From: Letharia columbiana
Lineage: Eukaryota; Ascomycota; Lecanoromycetes; Lecanorales; Parmeliaceae
Assembly: GCF_014066305.1 (NCBI RefSeq)
Contig: NW_023501046.1
Span: 62,001-126,000, forward strand
Length of the DNA stretch: 64,000 nt
Direction: 5' to 3'
The notes below the pieces were generated by a model. The model did no database searches. It was not told where the DNA came from and saw only the letters and a program-made list of their open reading frames with translations. Both the position numbers and the translations under genes were made by a program. Shown here piece after piece: positions 34,011 to 44,904 of this stretch. Positions within the stretch are counted from its first letter, which is position 1, and each line of letters starts with the position of its first letter.

Positions 34011-34956
34011 CGCTCTGTTTCTTGGGCGCCTTTATGTCTTGATTTGAGGGTTATGGTTCATGAGTAGGTGTTGTCTCAACGTCTTTGATCAGTCCCGCTT
34101 CTGGATGGCTTGATGGGGCATACAACACACACCAATAACGAGCTTGTTTTACTTCACTGGACGTAGTGACACCGGCGTGTCTGATGTTCTTTCTGTAGAC
34201 GTACGGGAGTTCTTGCATCCATTTGAATCCGATAACAACGCGAAGCCACTTTGATAGAGATGTCTGAAATTTGTAAAGGTGTTAGAAAAACTGAGTGAGA
34301 GTGAATCATAATGGTCGCAACTGTGTTTGGAGTATTTAACGCCAAGAGCCTCCGAAAAGAGTTTGGTGGCGAATCTAAACAACATCACCGACACCTGCTT
34401 CCATCTATCCAGATATGCAGCTCAAAGGTATAGACATTTACAAGTTTGACTGGATATAAAAAAGTCAAGGAGATCTGAAAGCCACTGAATTGTACCTTAG
34501 AGTAAGATAATTCTCTGTTTTTTGCCATTTCCTAGATTGTGTCGCTACTCTTCAAAATCGACAACAACTGAGCGAAGACACTATATCTGAGAGTCGTTGC
34601 TTATGAGTGGAAAAGTCTTTGCAGTGTAGGAAGCCATTTGGTAAGAGTGCTGCGAATGCCAAGACCTTCCGAAATGAGTTTAGTGGCAGATCCAAACTGC
34701 GCCTCGTTGCCACTCAGTACGACGGTATATCTAAGTATGTATGCGGCTTTTGGATGCATTCTTATATAAGTCGACTAGAGATCAAACACCTTCAGGAGAG
34801 TCCGAATCAATGAGGTTGGATGACGTCGTGACATGAGCCCCGCTTGATCCATCTCTCTTTTCTCTTTCTCGTCCTATAGGTCCTATCGCTACTCTTCAAA
34901 TTGACGACAATCAAGAGAGGCATTCTCTCATTTTGGTCACGGGCAGAAAAGGTACA
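34011..34956. other. Intergenic region with diverged tandem duplication
   Basis: Holds two related segments (34341-34386 and 34660-34707, sharing GCCAAGA..CCGAAA..GAGTTT.GTGGC) and a second related pair (34541-34565 and 34888-34912, sharing CGCTACTCTTCAAA). The spacing of about 320-350 bp indicates an old tandem duplication. A 41-codon opening with ATG at 34309 (MVATVFGVFNAKSL) runs through the first copy. Probably also holds the promoter of the oxygenase gene. Confidence 0.45.
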
Positions 34957-35979
34957 ATGGCCCAAAGACAAGTATCGGACGACCACGCTCTCCAATTCCT
35001 AGCATCCGAAGGCTACCTCCCTCTAGCCCTATCAGACCACCCCGGAATGGTAGAAGCATACACCCAACTCTTCGCCCAGACCTCCAAGTTCTTCAACCTG
35101 CCCCCCGACTCCCCCGAAAAGACCAACCACCAAGCCGCCAGCGGCGCCGCCGCGAGCGAAGAAGGGTACTCGCAGATCCCGCACGAGAAATGCATCATGA
35201 CGGTCAAAACCTCCACCCACTGCCCCTCGACCCTCCGCCCGGAGCTCCACACAGCCTGGGACCTCACGGGCGCTTTCCTGGCCAGCATCACCACCGCCAT
35301 CGCCCACACCCTCTCCCTCGACCCGGCCGTCTTCTCCCCCTTCGTCGCCCCCTGCACCGCCTTCCCCCCCACCGAGCGCACCCCGACCCTCGTCCGCATG
35401 TTCCGCTACGACCGCCCCGCCGCCGCGACCGCGGGGCCCAGAGTCAACGCCGAAAAGCACAAGGACCTCGGCCTGCTCTCCCTCGTCGTCGGCCGCTCCC
35501 CCGGCCTGCAGGCGCTCGATCCCTCCTCCAACGCCTGGGTCTCCGTCGAAGATGAGGCCAATCTGCCCCCGGGCGCCGTCGCGCGCTCGGGCGGACTGAC
35601 GGCCACGCTGCTGGCCGGCGAGACGCTCGCCTTCCTCTCCCGCGGCGTGTACAGAGCCGGTGTGCACCGCGTCGTGTGCGCGCCGTCCGCCGAGAACAAT
35701 GCTGCCGATCCGTACCGTTTCAGCATCGTGTACACGTTGCGCGCGGCGCCGGCGCCGTTGTTCACGAGGGATTTTGAGAGTGGGGTTGTGGGGGCGTTTG
35801 GGCCGGGGGAGCGGGTGGAGGGGGAGAGCTCGGCGGTGATGTTTGAGAGGATCATGAGGACGCATTGGAATGTGAATGCGGCGCCGGGTGTGAGGGAGGA
35901 GCAGAGGAGGAAGTTTGAGGGGAGGAATGGGGGTGGGGGGGTGGGTGTTGAGAGTAGGCAGGAGCGAGCGTCGGGATAG
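34957..35979 (+). CDS. 2-oxoglutarate/Fe(II)-dependent oxygenase (isopenicillin N synthase-like)
   Basis: Single exon, 340 residues, unusually GC-rich. The N-terminal DIOX_N-like part reads ALQFLASEGYLPLAL. The core shows the iron triad HKD (EKHKDLGLLSLV) and the distal His in GVHRVV, with R-x-S of the 2OG-binding site in YRFSIVYTL. The usual first pair in this family is HTD; Lys replaces Thr here without touching the iron ligands. Fungal members hydroxylate, desaturate or cyclise secondary metabolites, but no pathway neighbours lie nearby, so the substrate is unknown. The ATG at 34957 is the first in frame; the upstream in-frame extension lacks one. The Gly/Glu-rich C-terminal 40 residues are low complexity. 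Confidence 0.85.
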   Translation: MAQRQVSDDHALQFLASEGYLPLALSDHPGMVEAYTQLFAQTSKFFNLPPDSPEKTNHQAASGAAASEEGYSQIPHEKCIMTVKTSTHCPSTLRPELHTAWDLTGAFLASITTAIAHTLSLDPAVFSPFVAPCTAFPPTERTPTLVRMFRYDRPAAATAGPRVNAEKHKDLGLLSLVVGRSPGLQALDPSSNAWVSVEDEANLPPGAVARSGGLTATLLAGETLAFLSRGVYRAGVHRVVCAPSAENNAADPYRFSIVYTLRAAPAPLFTRDFESGVVGAFGPGERVEGESSAVMFERIMRTHWNVNAAPGVREEQRRKFEGRNGGGGVGVESRQERASG

Positions 35980-36247
35980 GGTAAGGTTGTTTCGCGCTTG
36001 GAGAGGCGGATTGTAAAGGTCTGGAGGGTAGGGTTTGATAGCAGATTGCATTTGAAATCGCTTTGAGTTGATAAGACAGAACGAATGGCCAAATCCCGTG
36101 AACATGCCGCGTGCTATGAAATCTGTGGGCTCGTAAATGCATGACATGACCGCCACAAACCCCACAATATGCGTCCAACTCGTAACCCTTCCCAACCAGA
36201 TCCCAAAAACCCCAGCTACTCCACTCACAAATCCGCAAAAACCTGCC

Positions 36248-37087
36248 TCATGCCGGGGCCTCTCCACCCAACTCCTTGAGGTCTATCCCCTCAACATCCT
36301 TCAACAGCGCCTCGTCTCCTTCCGGGCCCCTAACCTCCGCCTCCGCTATCCTCCCCTCCTCCGCCTCCTTCGACCTCTCGCTCGCCCTCGCGACGACTTC
36401 GCTGAACCCGGCGTGCTCGCTGTGTCTCTTGTAGTAATAGTTCCTCGGCTGGGGTTTGAGTTCGGGCGAGACATTCTCGAGCACGACGGCCAGGATGCCA
36501 TCTTTGGTCTTCTCGTTGGCGCCGTCGCGGTTCCAGATGGTGATGAGGTTCGAGTTGAAGCGGACGGACATGGAGAGGCCGCAGAGATCGTCGCCTGCGT
36601 TTTGGGTCAGCGGTGGAGGTGAGCAACGTTGGGTAGGTAGGTGGTACTTGCGTGGTTGGATCACGTCGACGAACTGTTCGCCGACTGCGAGCATCAGGAC
36701 CTCCTTCCAGAAATCTTCAGACTGCGCCTTCGGCACGCGGAACGTCCATGAGCCGCCTTTGACGTTGCGGGGGTCCTCCCATACTGGCTTTACCCCCCGT
36801 TTGAAGAAGTGTACAGAGTCCTTCAACTTGAGAGCGTCGAACGGGAAGGAATTCAGGACCTCCCAAAAAGGTTTGGCGGTAACGATATCCTCCTTTAGGA
36901 GGGTGAGACGGCCTTCATAGTTTTGAGAGTCTGTGTATTTGTCATGGTAGAATGTCCATGCGTATTGGAAAGCTGGTGCGCGGAGATTGCGTACAAGTGT
37001 CAATCGGCGGGCGACTTTGACGTTTTCATCCTCGGAGACGGGGCTTAGAGCTCCAGTACCGGAGAATCTCGAGGTTGGTGAAGCCAT
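36248..37087 (-). CDS. eIF4E-family cap-binding protein, class II (4EHP-like)
   Basis: Cap-binding translation factor, two exons (37087-36652 and 36594-36248), about 260 residues. The intron at 36595-36651 has a GC donor (GCAAGT) and a CAG acceptor. It is 57 bp without a stop, so its retention would only insert 19 residues. Splicing gives VIQPRDDLCGLSMSVR, which fits the family. Cap-binding features: W in YAWTFYHDKY, Y (not W) in SQNYEGRL, and W in VWEDPRNVKGGSW. The Tyr at the second cap-stacking position is the class II signature. Such proteins usually repress or specialise translation rather than act as the main eIF4E. An in-frame ATG at 37207 would add 40 residues; I prefer 37087 (MASPTSRF). 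Confidence 0.85.
   Translation of the reverse strand: MASPTSRFSGTGALSPVSEDENVKVARRLTLVRNLRAPAFQYAWTFYHDKYTDSQNYEGRLTLLKEDIVTAKPFWEVLNSFPFDALKLKDSVHFFKRGVKPVWEDPRNVKGGSWTFRVPKAQSEDFWKEVLMLAVGEQFVDVIQPRKYHLPTQRCSPPPLTQNAGDDLCGLSMSVRFNSNLITIWNRDGANEKTKDGILAVVLENVSPELKPQPRNYYYKRHSEHAGFSEVVARASERSKEAEEGRIAEAEVRGPEGDEALLKDVEGIDLKELGGEAPA
36595..36651 (-). other. GC-AG intron, length divisible by three, no stop
   Basis: Minus strand: the exon ends with C, then GCAAGTACC, and the intron ends ACGCAG before GCGACGAT. GCAAGT is the consensus of functional GC donors. A GT donor four bases in would put the following exon out of frame. Confidence 0.65.
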
Positions 37088-37332
37088 TCCGGGGCTTTTC
37101 AGAAGGGTAGGGAGACTAGCAAGGACCTGTTGGATATGGACTGTGAGACAAATTCTGCCATTTGCACCGTGGTCAGATCGCAATAGATGATCAAGAGTAA
37201 GCGGCATAGTGGCATAGATTTTGCAAGTACTTTAAGAGAAGATAGATGTAGATGGTGTAATATGCAAGACAGATTATCAGAAACTTGACGAGTGCAAAGG
37301 CAATGTACATGGTAGGTGCGGGGATAGCAGAG

Positions 37333-37340
37333 TTTATATA
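37333..37340 (-). promoter_or_regulatory. TATA-like element upstream of the eIF4E-like gene
   Basis: TATATAAA on the minus strand, about 246 bp upstream of the chosen start. Tentative. The rest of 37088-38125, between the eIF4E-like gene and the Ser-rich gene, shows no other feature. Confidence 0.2.
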
Positions 37341-38125
37341 TAGAAGTCATTCGCCACCATTTGGGTTGACCATAAGTCTTACTGGCCATTCATCAAGTGA
37401 TAAAACAAGTCTCAAACAGGGACAAGGTTATAAACATGTTGCAAGTCTGCTTCATTCACTCTGCAATCGATGATGTTGACTCACTGGATGAGACTGTGGA
37501 GGGGCTCTGACGGTGTTTCAGGCTAGACGCTCAGGAAAAGGACCTTACGAATGATTCGTGACGACCTTGCTTGACAATGACAAGAGTTGCAGCTGTTGAG
37601 GAGATGATAGAACTTCAAGGCCTGGACGGCTCAAAGCTCATAAGTCATGACGTTGTTGTCATTGGAATATTAATTAAGGGCTCGTCCAAAGGTCAGGTCA
37701 GCTCTGGCTCCTTCAAAAATGTTAGAGTTATGTCTGCATGTCGATGCAAGGGGATAATACAATGAATTGCCCTTCACTTCTAGATCTTATAAATCAGCGA
37801 AGCCCGAGCTTGACACACCGAAGATTTCCGAATGTACGGGCTTTCTTGAATATAAGGACAGATGCCAGCGGTGAACGAAAAGAAGGCGGTGCGAATCCTC
37901 AATCCTCATTCCTTTCCAGCCCTATCAGAAGTCCCGCGCTAATTGCGCAAGAACGGGAAGGCCCGAAAAGTGATCTGCAGCCGCCCCGCCAAAACTTGCC
38001 ATCATCGTCCCCCACGGATTGCTAGACAATCTCGGAGTCTCTCAAACATGGGACTTGTCTCGATCACCCGGCACCCATCATTGAGTATAATCAGTGATTC
38101 CATTGAAGCATCACTACGCTTAAGT

Positions 38126-39124
38126 ATGGAGAAGAGCAAAAAAAGAGCCCTCGAAGACATTGACCGCAAACCAATGACCCTCTCCAGCAAGAGAAGGCGG
38201 CAGGCGGGGGCATCAGATGCAGATTCCCCAGCCCATGCTATGACCCCGTCGATAGCTCCGAGCCCCCAAACACTCATAGGCTCGCCAGCACCGATCACAC
38301 CCTCTCGGAGTCTCCATCCCTCAACCCTTTCCTACAGCAGCTCCACCACCAGCTCCGAGCCCTCGGAATCCGAAAGCGACGCATCCAGCTCCAGCGGCAG
38401 CGAAGAAACAGACAGTGTCGACTACACTTCCACCTCAAGCGCCGACTCCCGGCGCCAACAACGACGACAGCAAGACCCGCACCTGCCGTCCCTTCTCCCT
38501 CGTATGCTCAGCCCTTCGACCACCAGCAGCGGCACAAGTACGGATTCCGCATCCTCCACCTCCGCCTCCGACCTCGTCTCCGTCCTCTCCTCCTCATCCG
38601 CATCCGCATCCGCATCTGCAGACGACGAATCCGCCTCCTCCTCATCGAGATCCTCCTCATCCGCGTCCGAATCGTCCTCCTCCGCCGACTCCGCCCTCTC
38701 GTCTTTCAGCAGCACGCACGCTTCACTGCCTCCACCTCTATCCGTCGCCTCGCTTACGGCCGATAATCTGTCGCATCTGCAGGCGAGGCTGAATGCGCTG
38801 CTGCCGAAGATCAAGAGTGCGAATGAAGTCTTGGAGACCGAGAGGAGGGAAGGGAGGTTGGAGGAGCGGAATATTGAGGGGGTGGGAGGAGGGGCCCGGG
38901 AGGGAGGGTACATTGAGATGGATTTGGGGTTGGGTGTGCTGGAAGAGAAGACGGGAGATGGTGCACGAAAATGTGAGGATGACGAAGGTGAAAGCGGGGG
39001 GGGAAAGGGAGGTGGAGAGGGGCTGGGGGCAGGAGATGTATTGGGGGACTTGATGGGAAAGAAAAGGAGTCAGGGAAAGGGAAAGGGAAAAAGAGAAGTG
39101 GGCATTGAAGAGGTCAGAAGTTAA
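38126..39124 (+). CDS. NOPCHAP1-like nucleolar chaperone protein
   Basis: Single exon, 332 residues from the ATG at 38126 (MEKSKKRALED). A basic stretch (SSKRRRQ) is a likely nuclear signal. Residues about 60-205 are almost pure Ser/Ala/Asp/Glu low complexity. The one folded-looking block is HLQARLNALLPKIKSANEVL followed by ERNIEG and YIEMDLGLGVLEEK, matching the conserved core of NOPCHAP1 (human C12orf45). That protein bridges the R2TP complex and NOP58 in box C/D snoRNP assembly. The tail is Gly/Lys-rich (KRSQGKGKGKRE). In-frame ATGs at 38049 and earlier exist, but the residues before 38126 are not typical. The family call rests on this single block. Confidence 0.6.
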   Translation: MEKSKKRALEDIDRKPMTLSSKRRRQAGASDADSPAHAMTPSIAPSPQTLIGSPAPITPSRSLHPSTLSYSSSTTSSEPSESESDASSSSGSEETDSVDYTSTSSADSRRQQRRQQDPHLPSLLPRMLSPSTTSSGTSTDSASSTSASDLVSVLSSSSASASASADDESASSSSRSSSSASESSSSADSALSSFSSTHASLPPPLSVASLTADNLSHLQARLNALLPKIKSANEVLETERREGRLEERNIEGVGGGAREGGYIEMDLGLGVLEEKTGDGARKCEDDEGESGGGKGGGEGLGAGDVLGDLMGKKRSQGKGKGKREVGIEEVRS

Positions 39125-39435
39125 GGCTCAGCCTGGTGATGAGCAAGGAGCTTGGATGTGTCCTCAAGATTTGACGCCATTTCCGAATGAGCATGGAAGA
39201 CCTCATTGTAGTAATACTCTTTGATAGACGATAGATGAACGCGACAGGGTGACCACATGTGTTTATATCCTAAGTTTTTGATGCTAATATATGTACAGCC
39301 AAATTTTCTCCCTGAACAAGACGTTTACAATATTGTAACAAGCAACAGCATATCCAAAGCACCAAGCATCCACCCTACCCGTACAGAAACCTCCAACTCA
39401 CCCACCCACTAAGCATACTACACCCTCTCGCAGCC
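39125..39435. other. Convergent intergenic region
   Basis: About 310 bp between the 3' ends of the NOPCHAP1-like and RAD5 genes. Nothing recognised. Confidence 0.4.
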
Positions 39436-42400
39436 TCACGACAGCAAGTCTTTAATATCCTCAATCCTCTGCATCTTCTTCTCCTCCTCACTCATCATCC
39501 CCAACGAACTGGCGATGAACTTCTTCCTCTCCTGAATCTTCAACATCCTCCCCTCAATACTGCCCCCGATGACAAACCGCACGACCTTGACCTCCGACTC
39601 CTGCCCCATCCGATGCACGCGGTCGATAGCCTGCGCTTCCACGGCGAAACTCCACCACGGGTCCATCATGAAGACTCTCTTCGCGGCCGTCAGATTCAAA
39701 CCAACACCGCCAGCGCGTAAGCTCAGTAAAAGCACCGTACCATGGCCGTTTTTCTTTGTCTGCGAGGCAGCGAATTCGAGGAGCACCGCGGCTCGGGCTT
39801 TTTGAGACATGGCGCCATCGAAGCGCAGGAAGGGGATGTTGGCCTGGGTGAGGGCGGGAGAGATGAGGTCGAGGAAAGAGGTGAATTGGGAGAAGACGAC
39901 GGATTTGGTGCCGGGGTTGTTCACGCGGAGGGCTTTGAGATGGGAGATCAGGGCGGCGATTTTGGCGGATGAGGATGAGCCGATGCGGCGGAGGGTAATG
40001 CGTGGGGGTGTAGAAGCCTGGCCTGGTTGTGTGGCACTGTAAAGGTCATCCTCGTCATCGTTGTCGTGATGGATCACTTCGAAGATGTCGCGCTGATTGA
40101 TGGGTTCCCTGCAGTTGAAACATAGTGGAAGAGCATGCTTCTCTTTTTGATGCTCGATGTAGTCTAGTAAGCATTTCTTGCAGGCACTGTGCCAACAGCC
40201 TGTCACGGCAGGCTCTATCATTGGCTCTTCGGCGCAGATGGGACATTCATTGTTCGCTTGCGATTGGATCTCTTGCAGGACGTGAGCTCCGAACTTGTTG
40301 GTTATGTCCTGCTCGCCAGAGTCCGAGTCTGACGTGAATCGTTCGATCAACTCTTGCAAGTCCATATCATCAGCAAGGCCATTCGCTACATCAGACGCGG
40401 CTGCAGCTTCCTCTTCTTCGGCAGCGATAGCCTTATTCCGTGTCAGCACAGGATGACAACAGGATTGGCGCAGCCGGAGAATCTGGGCGAAGATGGTGGT
40501 GTAAGACTTCAGCAGCGTTCCTGCTTCCATGGTGGCATTGAAAGTGCGCTTCGCGCGAGTGAAGATGTAGTCATAGACTTCTCGCTCCTGCTTGGACAAC
40601 TCGAGCTCCTCGATCTCAATAGTTCGTGGCGGGAGAGGGACCAAAGCTTCACCGTCTGGCGTCTTCATGTCCTTTGTGCGGCGCATGACGAGAGGCTCGA
40701 GGACTGTTTGCACTACATCGAGAGCACGCAGGAAATCCTTTGATTCAAAGGGCACCGTAATGAAAGTTTTCCAGAAGGAGAAATTCGACCACGGTTCGAC
40801 ACGCAAGAACCGGACCAAGCTGAAGAGATCCTCAAGACGGTTGACGATGGGCGTTCCTGTGAGGACCCATCGATGCTGGGCATTGAGCTCGTAGCAAGCC
40901 TTTGCAGTTTTCGATTGTCTGTTCTTGATGAAATGCGCTTCATCTAGGATGACACGGAAGAAATCGAGGGAGAAGAGGCCACCATGCGACCCTCGGTCTC
41001 CTCCACGAGCAGCTACCTGATTGAATTCGGAGAGCACGACACCGTAACTAGTAATGATGAGGTTGGGAGCCGATGCAGCGTTGGCTTCGCAGCATAGATT
41101 CTGTAGGTTAGCCGCCTTCTCGCTACCATAGTAGACCATCGCCTTGAATGTTCCCGGCTTAGACGCCTTGACGGCTTCACTCTCCCACTGCGCCAAAAGA
41201 GACATAGGAGCCACAACGAGAGTAGTGCTTGGTGCAGGCGCGACAGCTGACGAGTTCTTGGGTAATCTAGGCAGGTTGGCGACTGACGAAGGACCGGGCT
41301 GGGAGGCCTGCGTTGAGATATCGGATCTATGGGAATTAGGATCATGGGTTATGGGAAAAACAGTAAAGGTAAACGCACGTTCCGATAAAAGAATGCATGA
41401 GACTGAGCATTTCGATAGTCTTTCCGAGGCCCATTTCTGCGCTAGTCAGCGTACAATGTTTGAGTCCAAATCATTGATGGGTGGTAAAACTTACCGTCGG
41501 CCAGAATACCGCCAAGACAATGTTGCTCCTGAACAGGAAAATCCAGAGATAATTCTCCTGAGTAAGGATTTACGTAGAAGCTGCTCTGGTTGGTTACACT
41601 GGGAACATTCTTGTCGTCCATGTCTTTGGTAGGCCATGTGTACTCTTCCCATAGTGGATGCATGGACACCTCTTTATCGTCAGACTTTTCGTCCTTTTCT
41701 TTGCTCACCATCCAATGCAAGGCCTGCTTCTGGTATTTCCTGAGATCCATAGCAAAGGTGTCCGAAGGTTCTCTTATTGGTGTGTCAAAATCAAAGGACT
41801 GCGCCTTCTTGTACAGGCTATCAAGCTGATCCTGCTCCAGCTCCTTGCCCTCCTCCTCCTCGTCTTCAGGCGGTGTAGAACTACCGTCCTGGGTTGACTT
41901 CGGATCCTTACTGAACTTCGGGTTCTTGCTTTCCTTTTCCTTGTCATACTGCTCTGCGATTTCCGCAGCCTGTAGTATGCCCTGCCGCTTGTGCCTCGCT
42001 GTAGTATCATTGACCGTCGTTGGGTGCAGGTTGACCTCGTCGAACAATTTGACCATAGCGACCTGCCTTAGTCTCAGATTCTTCTCATCGGACGTCTCCT
42101 TCTCTTCGAAGAAACCCGTAGTCCGGTTGTCCTCGGGCTTCTGGAAGCCGCCAACTTCGAATGCTCTCCTTAGCAACGAGCACCTCAATTGCAGCTCGAT
42201 CGTATCATTGACCCGGACCCTTTCTGGGGCCAGAAAGCAGACACCGTCGAACCTACAGACCTTTTGGTCCATCAAAGTAGACACCCAATTGGCGGTCTCC
42301 TTCGGTAATCTACCCACCTCCTCTCCTCTCGAATTCGTAAAGCGTACAATGACGTCGCCCCTCATTCTTGCAGCATTTGTCTGGGTTGCCTTCCCACCTC

Positions 42401-43040
42401 GGCCTATCTTTACAGGAGCCTTGATCTTCGTTCGCTCGATCTTGATGGCTTCTCCCATCTTTATAAGACCAGTACCACTTCGTGTTGCCCATGCCCCAAC
42501 GCCGAAGGCACCTACATATCTGTAGTCTGGTATTCTGTCCAATGTGCTCCCTGTATCCATGATATCTGATAATCGTCTTTCTTCAGTCCTGTGCTGCTGG
42601 CAGGTCCGCTCTGGAAGTCCCGAGTTGGACACATTCATGATGGAAGACGAAGAAGGTCTAGGGGCTGGAGGCGCGGGTACATTGGCCCACGAGCCGTCGA
42701 GGTACATGTTAATCGCACGCTCCATATTGTCACCGGACACCTCTCGTAGCTTATCGAATGTAGCCGGCGCCACTTTATCACCAACAAAGCTCTCGAACGT
42801 CTCCTTTTCGAAATTTTTCGAGGCATCGACATCCATTCCGTCTTTGCCATCGTGGATACTGAGATCAGTCTGGCTCGAGTTGGGCTCAAGCAGTTTCTCA
42901 TGTAGAGTGGTATTGGCTGTGGAGAGCGCGTCGTTATGTGGCGACGCGGTGGAGAATACAGTACGTTCAGGCTCTGGAGAATCCTCGACAAAGAAGCGTC
43001 TCTTCTTCGCAGGCCGCTGATCGATATCTAGGCTATCCAT
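39436..43040 (-). CDS. RAD5: DNA repair helicase/ubiquitin ligase RAD5
   Basis: SNF2-family ATPase and E3 ligase of error-free DNA damage tolerance; RAD5 polyubiquitinates PCNA with Ubc13-Mms2 and remodels stalled forks. Exons 43040-41495, 41436-41379 and 41326-39436 give about 1164 residues. Domains in order: a nuclear signal (PAKKRR), a HIRAN domain (about 170-290, from YRYVGAFGVGAWATRSG), the SNF2 ATPase with DEMGLGKT (about 515-522, created across intron 1) and ILDEAHFIKN, a C3HC4 RING (CPICAEEP to CFNC) inserted between the helicase lobes, and the C-terminal lobe with QAIDRVHRMGQ. Exon 2 is only 58 bp and carries the Walker A block. The RING inside the helicase is the diagnostic RAD5/HLTF arrangement. 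Length and order match fungal orthologues. Confidence 0.95.
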
Positions 43041-43602
43041 AATAAGCCTGGTCGCTGCAAATATATCGGGGGATTGCAGTCGAGAGTCTGAGAGAAGAAC
43101 CGAAGGTGGGCAAATCGCAAGGTCACGTGAATCCGCGACGCGAAATATTTCGTGATCTCTTTACTGAACGCCAAGGCTCCTGCGCCAAGATCTCGGATAA
43201 CGCCCCGCATGGAAGGTTGTCGACGTCTGTAAGTCCTTCAAAGCTCACAAGACGACAACTTTGAGCGGTCACTACACAGGACGTATCACCCAAGGAAGGT
43301 CCGCTAGATTGGGAACGAAACTTTGCGGAAATGCTGTTCAAGGAAGGGAAATCCTACTTTCAAAGGTGGTCTAATGGATATATGCTTTTACTCATATCCT
43401 ACTGAGTGCCTAACTATGACATCGGTACTAGTACCGTCATGAGAACAGAACCGCCCAAAGAGCTTTGCCAGCGGTCTCTACTACACCTCAATTTCGTCTC
43501 GAGACTGTGAGATTTGATTTCTCGCCTTTGGGTACGTGTAGAAGCAAAGACTGATACAGCAGAGCTCCGAGTTTTCGTCCAGCTGCGAAAAGAATCAACT
43601 GC
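43041..43602. other. Intergenic, no gene seen
   Basis: Upstream of RAD5. A tRNA-like A-box string near 43375 lacks the rest of a tRNA. Confidence 0.4.
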
Positions 43603-44469
43603 TCAGACTGGAACAGGTGAGCACGGAAGGCTTGGCTGAACTTCTTCGTGGGAACAGGTTGGCAATATCGCTACACTCACTCCAGCTCGCCAGATGAAAC
43701 TAGTGTAGCCAACTCTGCAAGGCACACAGGCGATGTTCATACTTCCACCTCCCATCAAAATGAGGTGGCCTCGATTTATTGAGATGGCTCTGTCCTCGCT
43801 GCGCCGCTCTGACTCTCGACACGGCTTACCGCGCTTCCGCAACGTTGTTAATTTGCTTCTCGTCTGCCATTCCGTAACTTTATTGGCCCTTTTATCGGTA
43901 TTAAAAATACGATGCGACTCGGTGTCATTAGTAAGTGGGTAGAGAGATCGTTTAATTGTCGAAATAGGTGCTAATTCCGAAAGTGCTAGCTCTTGAGTCT
44001 TATTGTAAAGATATATGTATGCCTCAAGAATGCCGGATATGGTTGTAGGGCCGGCTGAGGTAATGCTAACTGGGTTTGCAAAGAAATGTTCAAAGTCTAT
44101 TCTCGGCTCGTCATTATGGCAGCGAGACCATTCTTCGTATATGCAACCAAAGATCAAGCGTGGGCATCTATCGTCTATCTGAGCGGAATACGCCCAACAC
44201 AGCGCCGTAGATTTGTTGCAAAGTTGTCGAAGCTGCACTTGATCGATTGCATCTCTTGACGCGTTTAGAGGAGAAGTTTCCCCAAATTGTTGCAGGCTCA
44301 CGATAGCCTCTCGCAACGTTATGGGCCGCCGTACGCGCCATACCTCCGAAGAGCCCTTCCACCTTCGTGTACTGGCATCGGCTCTCGTGAATTCTTCTGG
44401 GTCGGTCTCCGGTTTTGTCACCGGAAAGACAAATGATGCTAGCCGTGCATCATTCAACTTAAGTATCGT
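43603..44469 (-). CDS. Hypothetical protein, 5' end not found
   Basis: One open exon of 288 codons starting after a CTTCAG acceptor at 44472-44470. The frame is closed upstream, and no ATG lies near the exon start (the first codons read TILKLNDARLASFVFPV). Recognisable features are few: predicted helices in the middle (SGILEAYIYLYNKTQELALSE), a basic stretch (RKRGKPCRESERRSEDR) and some cysteines near the end. No family recognised. The last 60 residues may be intron read-through, since several GT..AG pairs are possible. It may be a partial or decaying gene. Confidence 0.35.
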   Translation of the reverse strand, partial: TILKLNDARLASFVFPVTKPETDPEEFTRADASTRRWKGSSEVWRVRRPITLREAIVSLQQFGETSPLNASRDAIDQVQLRQLCNKSTALCWAYSAQIDDRCPRLIFGCIYEEWSRCHNDEPRIDFEHFFANPVSITSAGPTTISGILEAYIYLYNKTQELALSELAPISTIKRSLYPLTNDTESHRIFNTDKRANKVTEWQTRSKLTTLRKRGKPCRESERRSEDRAISINRGHLILMGGGSMNIACVPCRVGYTSFIWRAGVSVAILPTCSHEEVQPSLPCSPVPV

Positions 44470-44904
44470 CTGAAGCTGCTAGCCGTATTCCTTTTCCGGC
44501 AAACTAGGATTGGCCTAAAGAAAACTTCTCTACTTCCACTCCCCAGGATGTTTCATTGCCGAGCATCTAGAGTGAAGACAATCCCACTTGTTGGTGTTTG
44601 TTAGCATTACGAACAAGAAAGTTCAACCTCACGAAACACCGGCAACCAAAAAGAAAGAGGAGGGATCAATGTCAACATCGGTCATCCAAACAGCGATCAA
44701 ACATTTTGATGACACAACATTTGGCTTGTTGCTTATTCAACACTTTTTCGGAAAGTGTTTGTTCCTTGTTTCTACCGACTGCGCCATCACCACAATACCC
44801 ATCCCCTCTCTTGCGCTAGTGCTGAAGGGATTGAGGACCTTTTGGTCTTTACATTGCTCAGAAATCCTACCCGCCAAGACAGATGACCAACACTACAAAT
44901 ATCC

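Noticed and set aside
35032..36267. 411-codon minus-strand opening opposite the oxygenase gene
   Set aside because: The oxygenase exon is very GC-rich, which leaves long antisense frames; the translation is Gly/Arg/Val repeats without a domain.
43370..43440. tRNA-like string GGTGGTCTAATGG
   Set aside because: Matches an A box but no B box, anticodon arm or acceptor stem pairing follows.
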